Assembly (NCBI GenBank): GCA_016713245.1
Contig: JADJPM010000001.1
Location: 1,674,001-1,738,000, forward strand
Reading direction: 5' to 3'
From: Verrucomicrobiaceae bacterium
GTDB taxonomy: Bacteria; Verrucomicrobiota; Verrucomicrobiia; Verrucomicrobiales; Verrucomicrobiaceae
DNA length: 64,000 nt
The position numbers were made by a program, and so were the translations under genes. Positions within the stretch are counted from its first letter, which is position 1. The number at the start of each line of letters is the position of its first letter. Under the pieces are notes generated by a model that was not told the DNA's origin, ran no database searches, and was given only the letters and a program-made list of their open reading frames with translations. Shown piece by piece: positions 26,933 to 35,285 of the stretch.

Positions 26933-27693
26933 TCAGCCATTCGGGTAAAACTGCCGCCAGAACATCACCCCCGAGATCACCAGCCCGATGGCGGTGATCA
27001 TCTGCCGCACGCGGCGCGGCTCGATGCGTTGTGAAAAATGTGCTCCGAGGTAGTAGCCGATCAAAGCGCCCGCCGTGAGCGCCAGTGCCTGTGGCCATTG
27101 CACCATTCCCGCGGCGATGAACCATACCGCAGCCACCACATTGATCAGGCTGCCGAGCAGGTTTTTCAACGCGTTCATCTCATGGATATGGGTCATTCCC
27201 ATGAAGCCAAAGGAGGCCAGCATCAGGATGCCGATACCTGCGCCGAAGAAGGCCCCGTAGATGGCCACGGGTAGTTGAAGGGCGAGGGAGAACCAGATCG
27301 TGCTGCGTTGGCTGGTCGCCCCCGGTTTCTTCAGAAAACCCTGCAAAAAGAACAGCACCGTGGCAAACAGCACGAGGAAGGGCACGAGCTTTGAAAACTG
27401 GTCATCACTCGTCTGCGTGAGCAGCCAGCTTCCGAAGGCCGCGCCCGCCGTTCCCACCGGGATGAACCACGGCAGCCACTGCCGCACGGCCTTCAAGTGG
27501 TGCCGGAAGCTCACGATGCTGCTCGAGGTGCCGATGACGAGGCCCACCGTGCTCGTGGCATTCGCCGCCACCGGCGGCACACCGCACATGAGCAGCACCG
27601 GAAAGGTTAGCAGCGTCCCGCCGCCCGCCACCGCATTTACCGCCCCGCCGCGCATCCGGCGGCACTGAGGGCAAGGGCATCGAAAAAGGTCAT
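26933..27693 (-). CDS. TSUP (TauE/SafE) family transporter (one frameshift)
   Basis: Small integral membrane transporter of the sulfite/sulfonate exporter group. Eight hydrophobic segments can be seen. The family loop motif is AVNAVAGGGTLLTFPVLL near the start, repeated in weaker form as GAFFGAGIGILMLA in the second half. The continuous frame starts at 27655 inside this motif. A better start is ATG at 27693 (MTFFDALALSAAGCAAG), which joins the body if one G is added to the GGGG run at 27643-27646. The resulting length of about 254 residues is normal. Cargo cannot be told from sequence, but a sulfonate or sulfite link would fit the sulfatase genes nearby. Confidence 0.78.
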
Positions 27694-27755
27694 GGAGATG
27701 CTTTTTGACGCTTTCGGACCTTTTCGCCAGCGGAAGCTGGTTTTAACCTCCCGCC

Positions 27756-28109
27756 ATGGATCTCGCCGATGTCATCGACCTTTGCCTCAGCCTCCCCGCC
27801 GCCGAGGAAACGCAGCCTTTTGGACCTGAAGCCCTCGTGTATAAAGTCGGTGGCAAGCTCTTCGCCATCACCGTGCCGGAGGACTACCCTGCCCGCATCA
27901 ACCTGAAGTGCGATCCCGAGCGCTCCCTGGAGCTTCGCGACCAATACAAGGCGATCAAACCCGGCTGGCACATGAACAAGAAGCACTGGAACACCCTCGT
28001 CCTCGACGGGTCCGTGCCCCCCAAGCTCATCCGCGAACTCATCCAGCACAGCTACGACCTCGTCGTGGCCTCGCTGCCTGCGAAATTGAGGCCTAAGCCG
28101 AAGCCATGA
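27756..28109 (+). CDS. MmcQ/YjbR family DNA-binding protein
   Basis: Protein of 117 residues in the MmcQ/YjbR (CyaY-like fold) family. The family sequence order is clear: LCLSLPAAEETQPFGPEALVYKV, then GGKLFAI, LKCDPERSLELRDQY, PGWHMNKKHWNTLVLDG, and a final helix LIRELIQHSYDLVVASLP. Members have a double-wing fold proposed to bind DNA. The biological role is not established. It is convergent with the sulfatase maturase and overlaps it by 17 bp. Confidence 0.85.
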   Translation: MDLADVIDLCLSLPAAEETQPFGPEALVYKVGGKLFAITVPEDYPARINLKCDPERSLELRDQYKAIKPGWHMNKKHWNTLVLDGSVPPKLIRELIQHSYDLVVASLPAKLRPKPKP

Positions 28110-29256
28110 CCTCCATGATTTTCGCGGGCGGTTGTTGGTTCATGGCGAGCCAGGCCATGCCGCGGAGGCCGGGGTTGGCGTGGGTGAAGAAGCGTTTGTA
28201 GGCGGCGCAGAGGTAGTTGAGGCCGGGTTCGCCATCGGGCGTGTGGAGGAAGCGGTTCTTTGGGCACTCGCCGTGGCAGGCGAAGCGCACGTCGCACTCC
28301 TGGCAGTAGCGCGGCAGCGTGCTGGCCTTGTTTTGGCCGAACTCGCGCTGCTGCGGGCCGCGCACGAGATCGCCGAGGCTTTGATCGAGCAGATTGCCGA
28401 GGCGATGACGCGGCGTGACGAAGTGATCGCAGGAATAGACATCGCCATTGTGCTCCAGCGCCACGGCATCGCCGCAGGTCTCGCGGAAGAGGCACAGGCC
28501 GGAGGGCTGCCCCATCCACACGCCGAGCATTACATCGAAGAGTTGCACAAACACCCGGCCCACATCGTGGCGCAGCCAGTGATCCCAGATCGACGTCAAA
28601 AAGATGCCGTAATCCTCCGCCAGCACGCTCGCCTCGCTCACGGCCTCGCCGTCATCCACGCGATCGACGAGCGGGATGAACTGCATGTGCGTGGAGCCGA
28701 TGCTTTTGAGGAATTCATAGACCTCCAATGGCCGGCGAGCACTCTCGCGATGCACGACGGTGAGCGTGTTGAAGGTCACGCCGTGCTTTTGCAGCACGCC
28801 GAGGCCACGCATGACTTTGTCAAAGGTCGGTCGGCCGCCCTTGTCCACGCGGTAGAGGTCGTGCAGCTCGCGCGGCCCGTCGATGCTGAGGCCGACGAGG
28901 AAGTTCTCCCGCTTCAAAAAGGCTCCCCAGGCATCGTCGAGCAGCACGCCATTGGTTTGAAACGCGTTCGCGATGCGGCGACCCGCACCGTGCTGTTTTT
29001 GCAGCGCCACGGCCTTCTCAAAGAAGTCCACGCCCATGAGCGTCGGTTCACCACCCTGCCACGCGAAGAGCACCTCCGCACCATCCGGCTGCGCATGGAT
29101 TTGAGCTTTCACGAAGGTCTCCAGCGCCTCATCCGTCATGCGATGGCTGCCTCGTGGATACAGGCCTTCCTTTTCGAGGTAGAAGCAATACTTGCAGTCG
29201 AGATTGCACTTCGAGCCCGAAGGCTTCGCCATGACGTGGAAAGGTTCTTGGTTCAT
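28093..29256 (-). CDS. Anaerobic sulfatase-maturating enzyme (radical SAM, SPASM)
   Basis: Radical SAM enzyme that oxidises the active-site Cys or Ser of sulfatases to formylglycine. The radical SAM cluster motif is CNLDCKYC near residue 20, preceded by FHVMAKPSGSK, which is typical of this group. The C-terminal SPASM region holds further cluster cysteines (GLCLFRETCGDAV, GDVYSCDHF, RYCQECDVRFACHGECPKNR, YLCAAYKRFF). The length of 387 residues is normal. I chose the ATG at 29256, where homology starts. The gene lies 74 bp downstream of the Cys-type sulfatase gene on the same strand, so the two form a natural pair: this enzyme should activate that sulfatase. Confidence 0.9.
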   Translation of the reverse strand: MNQEPFHVMAKPSGSKCNLDCKYCFYLEKEGLYPRGSHRMTDEALETFVKAQIHAQPDGAEVLFAWQGGEPTLMGVDFFEKAVALQKQHGAGRRIANAFQTNGVLLDDAWGAFLKRENFLVGLSIDGPRELHDLYRVDKGGRPTFDKVMRGLGVLQKHGVTFNTLTVVHRESARRPLEVYEFLKSIGSTHMQFIPLVDRVDDGEAVSEASVLAEDYGIFLTSIWDHWLRHDVGRVFVQLFDVMLGVWMGQPSGLCLFRETCGDAVALEHNGDVYSCDHFVTPRHRLGNLLDQSLGDLVRGPQQREFGQNKASTLPRYCQECDVRFACHGECPKNRFLHTPDGEPGLNYLCAAYKRFFTHANPGLRGMAWLAMNQQPPAKIMEVMASA

Positions 29257-29330
29257 GGTTCTTTGTTCTTGGTGAAAGGCGATGGGTGGCGGTTTGGCGG
29301 ATGAGGAACCAAGAACCAAACAACAACGAA
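29240..29330. repeat. GAACCAA/TTGGTTC word repeats between maturase and sulfatase
   Basis: Around the maturase start, short words such as TTGGTTC, ATGGTTC and TTGTTCTTGG alternate. About 35 bases farther, AACCAAGAACCAAAC and CGAACTAAGAAC occur on the other strand, giving an imperfect inverted repeat. The structure resembles other short-word repeats in the window. It may fold in the transcript between the two genes. Confidence 0.45.
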
Positions 29331-31259
29331 CTAAGAACTCTGCACCCACTGCACGCGATAAAACGCCTTCACACCTGCGAGCGTGTCGCTCATCAACACG
29401 GGGCCGTTGTTGCCGGTGAGCGTGGAGCCGATGTTTGACCACGAGACGAGGTCGGTGGACTTTTGCAGTTGGTAGGTCGTGTTGATGCGCGAGAGGAAGG
29501 TGACCTGCACCTTGGCCTGCGGGCCGTTGGAGGGATCGGTCCAGCGTTTGATCTCGAAGCTCATCTTCTCCGGCGCGACGGAAGGTGTGTAGGCCCGCGG
29601 GGCGGGTCGCGTGCCTTCCAAGGTGGCGAGCTGGTTCATGAGCAGTGTGCGTGCGGCTTGCTGCGCGGTATTGGCGAGCGTGGGCTCGCTGTTCAGTGTG
29701 CGCAGTGCCTCGGCCCAGAGGGAGAGGTTTTTCTCCTCCAGCGGCAGACCATAAAGGGCGCTGAAATCACCGCCGGCCGGGCGCAGATCATAAAACTCCT
29801 GCTGGTCCGCCGCCACGCCATCGGCATCGAAGTAGCGGGCATATTTGAAGTCGCTCGTGCGGATCATGCGGATGCGATTGGGCGGCGAAACAGGGCCGGT
29901 GGGGAAGGTGGCGGCGTTCGAGGCGGCATAGATGTCGTCGAACATGAAGAGAATGTAGTCCTGCACCGGCGGCGCGGCGGGATTGAGCACGATGCTGCTG
30001 TAATCAACGCCCGCGAAGCCCTTCGACTGCCAGCCCGGCACGCCAGTGAGGGCGCAGAGCGTGGGCAGCAGATCCACATGCGAGACGAGCGCATTGGTCG
30101 TTTGCGCGGTGGGATAGAGCACCGGATTCGACCAGATCATCGGCACGCGGATCGTCTCCTCATAGGTGACAAAGGTCTTCTGGCGCAGCGCCCCGTGGCA
30201 CATGCCGTTTTCACCATGATCCGAGGTGCGGATGATGACGGTGCTGTTCAGCGCGGCCGTGCCAGCGCCGCCGAGATTGTCAAAGACAGCCAGCAACTCG
30301 CCGATCTGGCCGTCGATCTTCTTCATGAGGTTGCCGTAGAAGTTGAGGTAGTTCTGCTGCACCTGCGGCGTGGCCACCACGCCCAGCCCGCCGGCCATCA
30401 CGCTCTTGATCTGCGCATGCGCGGTCGGCTTGTAGTTGGTGGCGAGGTTTTCATTCACCGTCGGCGGCAGTGGAATGGGCGGCGTGGTGGGCACGAGCCA
30501 CGAGGAGTCGTAGCCACCGACCTGCCATGGTTCTGGATTCCCTGCGCCGGGATAGGCGAGCACGTCGTGGGGATTCACCAGCGACACGATGAGGCAAAAG
30601 GGGCGCCCGGTCGGATTCTGGATGCGGTTTTGCAGGAAGGCCTTCGCGTCATTGATGAAGCGGGCGTCATGATCCGCCGTGCCGCCGCCGAAGTTGTGCG
30701 CGGCGGTGTCGCCACCCGCGTCCGGCGCGTCCCAGGCATCGAAGCCGTAGCGGCTGATGTCATCCTCCATGTAGGTGCCGTCCACACCGTCGATGCCGTG
30801 GCTCATGTGCCACTTGCCTTTGTAAATGACATCGTAGCCAGCCTCCTTCAGGCAAGTGGCCATGTTTGGCAGCGAGGGATCCATCTGCGGCTCCAGCGGT
30901 GTCTGCAAATAGTCCTCCGTGAGCGTCGAGTGTGCGTGGTTCTGCGCGGGAAACAGGCCGGTGAAGAGCGCATTGCGCGAGGGTGTGCACATGGCGGTGG
31001 CGCAGAAGGCGTGCGTGAAGGTGAGGCCGTTGTTTTTCAGGCGGGTGGTGTTTGGCAGGTTCGCCGCCTCCCAACCCGCGGGAATCCACATCGGCGGACG
31101 CTCTTGATCCGTCATGATCAGCATCACATTCATCGGCGAGGCAAACTGCCCGCCCTGCGCCTCCTGCGTCACCAGGCCAAAGAACTGCGTGCCCGCCGCC
31201 GCGGCGGTGAGCTGCTGAAGGAAATCACGACGTGAGGTGGCGGCGATGGAGGCAGACAT
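29331..31259 (-). CDS. Tat-exported sulfatase, cysteine type
   Basis: Alkaline-phosphatase-fold sulfatase of 642 residues, which removes sulfate from sugars such as marine or host polysaccharides. The Tat signal is TSRRDFLQQ. The formylglycine motif is CTPSR at residues 91-95, so the enzyme needs maturation of Cys-91. The first metal region is IMTDQERPP, and later signature stretches are KGKWHMSH and SDHGENGMCHG. After the catalytic domain, the last 70 residues form a beta-type tail (YQLQKSTDLVSWSNIG, KAFYRVQW) common in verrucomicrobial secreted proteins. The maturase gene follows directly. Upstream, an element shared with the giant surface protein lies 15 bases before the ATG. Confidence 0.88.
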   Translation of the reverse strand: MSASIAATSRRDFLQQLTAAAAGTQFFGLVTQEAQGGQFASPMNVMLIMTDQERPPMWIPAGWEAANLPNTTRLKNNGLTFTHAFCATAMCTPSRNALFTGLFPAQNHAHSTLTEDYLQTPLEPQMDPSLPNMATCLKEAGYDVIYKGKWHMSHGIDGVDGTYMEDDISRYGFDAWDAPDAGGDTAAHNFGGGTADHDARFINDAKAFLQNRIQNPTGRPFCLIVSLVNPHDVLAYPGAGNPEPWQVGGYDSSWLVPTTPPIPLPPTVNENLATNYKPTAHAQIKSVMAGGLGVVATPQVQQNYLNFYGNLMKKIDGQIGELLAVFDNLGGAGTAALNSTVIIRTSDHGENGMCHGALRQKTFVTYEETIRVPMIWSNPVLYPTAQTTNALVSHVDLLPTLCALTGVPGWQSKGFAGVDYSSIVLNPAAPPVQDYILFMFDDIYAASNAATFPTGPVSPPNRIRMIRTSDFKYARYFDADGVAADQQEFYDLRPAGGDFSALYGLPLEEKNLSLWAEALRTLNSEPTLANTAQQAARTLLMNQLATLEGTRPAPRAYTPSVAPEKMSFEIKRWTDPSNGPQAKVQVTFLSRINTTYQLQKSTDLVSWSNIGSTLTGNNGPVLMSDTLAGVKAFYRVQWVQSS

Positions 31260-31274
31260 GAAGGTAGAGGAATG

Positions 31275-31315
31275 GGTTCAAAAGGCTCCCACACGGTCTG
31301 TTTGGGGTTGTTACA
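31275..31315 (-). promoter_or_regulatory. ECF-type promoter candidate before the sulfatase
   Basis: On the minus strand TGTAAC (31310-31315) is followed by 14 bases and CGTGT (31291-31295), then GGGAGCCTTTTGAACC. The whole 41 bp recurs with three mismatches at 35198-35238, at the same distance from a start codon. The -35/-10 shape and spacing fit an ECF sigma promoter, with a leader of about 25 nt. Confidence 0.6.
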
Positions 31316-31366
31316 GATGTTTGGAGACATTTTTCTGAAGGTGGGGAACATTGTTCCCGCCCCCAC

Positions 31367-34300
31367 TCACTGCGCCCCCACGCGATAAAAGCTCGGTGCG
31401 GTGCCCGGCGTGAATTCAAACTCAATCTGGCCGCTGCCGTTGATGGTGGTGGTGCCGCTGGTGAAGGGTAAGGGGGTGAAGTTGACGAGGTTGCTGCTCT
31501 GCTGGAGGCCAAAGCTGAGCTTGAAGGTGCCGGTGGCGTTGTTGCGCACGAGGACGGGCGTGCCGACATTGAGCTGCTGGAGCTGGCTTTGGTTGTAATA
31601 ACTGGCGGTGTGCAGATTGCTGGTGAGCGTCTGCACGAGCGCGGTTTGACTGCTCTGCCAGTTAAAGCCGAGTGTGGACATTTGAAATTCGGCCACGTCG
31701 TTGAGACCATCGCCATCCGTGTCGTTGGCGGGGGAGAGGCAGGTGCCGAAGACGGTGAAAGTGAAGGGATTCTCGTCGGGATCGTCGCTCGGAATGCTGA
31801 TGGTGGCGCTGGCGTTACCCGGCGTGAGCGGTGCCCAGCGGACTTGGAGAGTGGCAGAGCTGCCCGCCGCCAAGGTGGCCGCAGGTTGTGACACGATGCT
31901 AAAATCGGCGGCTTGAGCGCCCAGGACCTGCACGCGAGGGCTGCCAGTGAGATTCATCACCGCATTGCCTTGGTTTGAGAGGAGAAATGATAGCGTCGGT
32001 GGTGCGGCGACCGTGGTGGTGTAGCCGAAGGAGGTGGACGTGGTGCTGGTGTTGTAGCCGTTGGGGATATTGAAGGTGAAATTTCCGAGCACCTGACCCA
32101 GCACCGCGATGTCCGGTCCGGCGCCGCTTCCTGCGACGGCAAAGCTGAAGCTGCTCTCGTCCAAATCATTGTTGGTGAGGGTGACGGTGGCGTTGCGCAC
32201 GCCTTGTGCGGACGGATCAAAGGTGACCTGAAAGGTGGTGCTGCCGCTCACCGCCACGGAGGCGGCGGGTTGCGTGGTGACGGTGAAGTCACCCGCGTGA
32301 GTGCCGCTGATCGTGACACGCGGCGTGCCGGTGAGATTCAGGACGCCAGTGCCGCTGTTGCTGACGGTGAAGGTTCGAGTGATGCTGCCGCTGTTGGCGT
32401 TCACGCTGCCAAACTGCGTGTGATTCGTGGTGGAGGTCGAGGTCGCGCCATGGTTGATGGCGCTGCCATTGCCGCTCAGGGCGATCTCCGGCGGCAGGGT
32501 CACACCGCTGTAGTTGATGACCTGCTCGATGATGCCTGAGCTGCTGTTGTGCCTGCCACCAGCCACGCGGCCACGCGCACGGAGGAGACCGCTGACCGGC
32601 AGCGTGGCACCCGTTATCTGCCAGCCGGATGTGGTGCCGATGCGTGAGATCGTCCCAGCCACCGCTGTGTAGGTGGCACCGCCATTCGTGCTGAGTTCAA
32701 AACTGACCTGCTCCACCAGCGGTGCTCCTCCGCCGCGCGTCCACTGCGCCCACGCCGTATTCGGAAAGCTGATCGTCTGCGTGGCGCTGGCGCTGTGCTG
32801 CACGCGGGTGAAGAGGCTGCGGGTGAAAGTATTCCCAGCTCCGCCGCCAGGCTGCATCGTGGTAAAGCTGCCCGCGAGCAGTGCTTTGCCATCGCCTTGC
32901 AGCATCACACCGAGCGCATCCCCGGAAATACCCGGATCGAAGCTGGTCTCGAGCGTGGCCGTGCCGCTGATCGTGGCGATGCCTTTGCGAACACTGCCAT
33001 TGCAGCTCTGAAACGGTCCGGCCGCGATCAGCCCGCCGTCAGCGCGGGGTGCCAGGCTGTACACACCGCCCGGCATGTTCGGCGCGAACAACACGTCCGC
33101 GTCACCTGCATTGTCGAGACGTGCGATGGCTTTGAGAGTCGTGTAGTTGTCCACATAGTCAAAGCTGCCACCGAGCAGCACATGCCCGTTCGGCAGCAGG
33201 GACAGGCAATGCACGTTGCCATTCGCCAGCGCGTTGAGCGGATCGCTGAAGGTGCCGTCAATCCCACCATCCGCGAGCAGGCGCACGGTTCCCCACCGCG
33301 CGACGCTGTTCACGGTCGTGAAAGTGCCGCCCAGGTAGATTTTTCCATCAGCCTGCAGGGCGATGCAGCGCACGCGCCCGTTCACCGAGGTGGCGAGACT
33401 GTCCGGCACGCCGCTCGTGGTCAGCCGCGCCACACGGCTCCTGGACAGGCCTCCCACATTGAGAAAATCACCACCGAGGAGGATGCTCCCATCCGGCTGC
33501 GGTGCGAGGCAGTACACTTCCGCGTCCGCATTCGGGTCAAAGCCCGTATCCAGCGTGCCGTCGCTCTTCAGCCTCGCGACGCGGTTGCGCGTGGTGCCAT
33601 TCACCGAGGTGAAAAAGCCCCCGATGATGATTTTTCCATCCGGCATCACCGCGATGCAGTTCACCGTGTTGTTCACGTCGGGGTTAAAGCTGGTGTCGAG
33701 CGTGCCGTTCGCGTTTAGTCGTGCGATGCGGTTGTGAGCCGCGCCGCCGACCACGGTGAAAAGACCACCGATGAGCATTTTCCCATCCGGTTGCAGCGCC
33801 GATGCGCGGACCTCCGTGCCGGTGATGCCGAGATCGGCGATCTCTGGCACGTCGAGCGCTCCGACGCCGGCCGAGCCGCCCTGGATCGCAAAGAAGTAGC
33901 TGCCGTTCGTCGCGTTGTCGCTCGGTAGCGTGAGGGTGGCGCTGCGCAGCCCGCTCGCGGATGGCGTAAAGCGCACGACCAGCGTGGTGCTGCCGCCCGC
34001 CGCCACCGTGGCTGCTGGTGGCGTCTGAATGGCAAAGTCCGCCGCGTTGGTGCCGGAAAAGCTGGCCGTGCCCAGCGTGAGCAGGGCGGTGCCCGTGTTC
34101 GCGATGGTGAACGTGCGGTCCACGGTCGGTCCCCCGGTGCCAAAATCCGTGTGATCCACTGTCGAAGGCGAGGTGTCGCCGTTTGGGATGATCGTGCCAT
34201 TGCCGCTGACGACGATGTTTGATGCCTCGCTGACATACAGCGCCGCCGCCTCCGCATCGCTGAGCGCACGATTGTACACCCTCATGTCATCCAGGCTGCC

Positions 34301-35183
34301 ATTGAAGAACTCACCCCCCCAGCCCAGGCACCGCGCCCATCAGCAAAGCCTGCGTGCCGTCCGTGTTCAGTGTCTTGGTAAACGAGTCCGTCGCGTTTGC
34401 CACCCGCGTGCCGTTGATGAACATCTTTCCCACGCCACCGCTCAACGTCAGCACGCAATGCTTCCAGCCACCGCCCGCATGTGTCCCCGTGGCGAATTCG
34501 TAGTCATTGAAACTGCCAATGAAGCTCGTCTGAAACGCCGAGTTGTAATTCGTCAGCAGAACGGAAAAGCGCTGATTGCCCGGCGAGGCGGAGTTCACCC
34601 CGAACGAAAACAAATTCCCCGCGTGCGTCGTCGCCCTGAACCAGATCGACACCGTGCGGTTCGCATTTCCCGCCGGCCATCCCAGCGAAGTCGCCGCCGC
34701 CGACACATAACTGCTCGTCCCATTGAACGCATAAGCCTGTGCCGACTGGTTGAAACGGTCCGCCGCCGTCGTCGCGGCCGTCACCGTTCCGTTTCGCGCA
34801 AACACCGACCTGTCATTCGCGTCCGCGCTCAGTGGGTAGTAGCCCACCAGCCCCTTCCACAAGCCCGTCGTCACGCTCGTGAGCGTCACCGCCGCCACAT
34901 TGCTCGTCACCGATCCCGAAGAATCCGTCACCACCACCGTGTAATCACCGATTTGCCACGGCTGGACACTCGGCAGACTGTAACTCGCCGAAGCCGCCGC
35001 CGGAATCGCCAGCCCATCCTTCCTCCATTGATAACTTAAAGCCCCCGCCGAAGCCGTCGCCGTCACCGAAAGGCTCGTGGACGCTCCACGGGCCACATTT
35101 CGCGGCACGGGTTGCGTATTGATCGTCGGCGCGGCAAGAGCAGCGGAGGCTGTGAGAGCGAGAAGGAGAACGAGAAATCGCAT
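31367..35183 (-). CDS. Giant secreted Ig/LamG/delta-60 repeat protein (one frameshift)
   Basis: Secreted protein of about 1,270 residues once one G is removed from the G7 run at 34314-34320, which joins VPGLGG to EFFNGSLDDMRVYNRALS. After a signal peptide (LVLLLALTASAALA) come an Ig-like domain (ALSYQWRKDGLAIPA), a LamG domain and a choice-of-anchor D (ASH-like) domain (FTIANTGTALLTLG). Six or seven delta-60 type repeats follow (DGKMLIGGLFTVVGG, DGSILLGGDFLNVGG, DGKIYLGGTF), then two more ASH-like domains. The FYRVGAQ tail is shared in type with the sulfatase tail. Such proteins are built for the cell surface or extracellular matrix; no catalytic motif is seen. I chose the ATG at 35183 for the signal peptide. 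Confidence 0.8.
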
Positions 35184-35197
35184 GGGATGGAGGATGT

Positions 35198-35238
35198 GGT
35201 TCAAAAGGCTCCCACACGGCCTGCTTGGCGTTGTTACA
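35198..35238 (-). promoter_or_regulatory. ECF-type promoter candidate before the giant surface protein
   Basis: This is the second copy of the 41-bp element at 31275: TGTAAC, 14 bases, then CGTGT, followed by GGGAGCCTTTTGAACC on the minus strand. It ends 14 bases before the ATG at 35183. Thirty-eight of 41 bases match, although nearby sequence does not, which points to selection for a shared regulator. Confidence 0.6.
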
Positions 35239-35285
35239 CAGGGAGGCAAGCTTTTTTGGGTCACACTCTTGCTCCTCCTGCTCGA

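Noticed and set aside
29463..31235. A 590-codon plus-strand frame opposite the sulfatase
   Set aside because: The minus strand has a full sulfatase with its active-site motif; the plus-strand frame has no recognisable domain.
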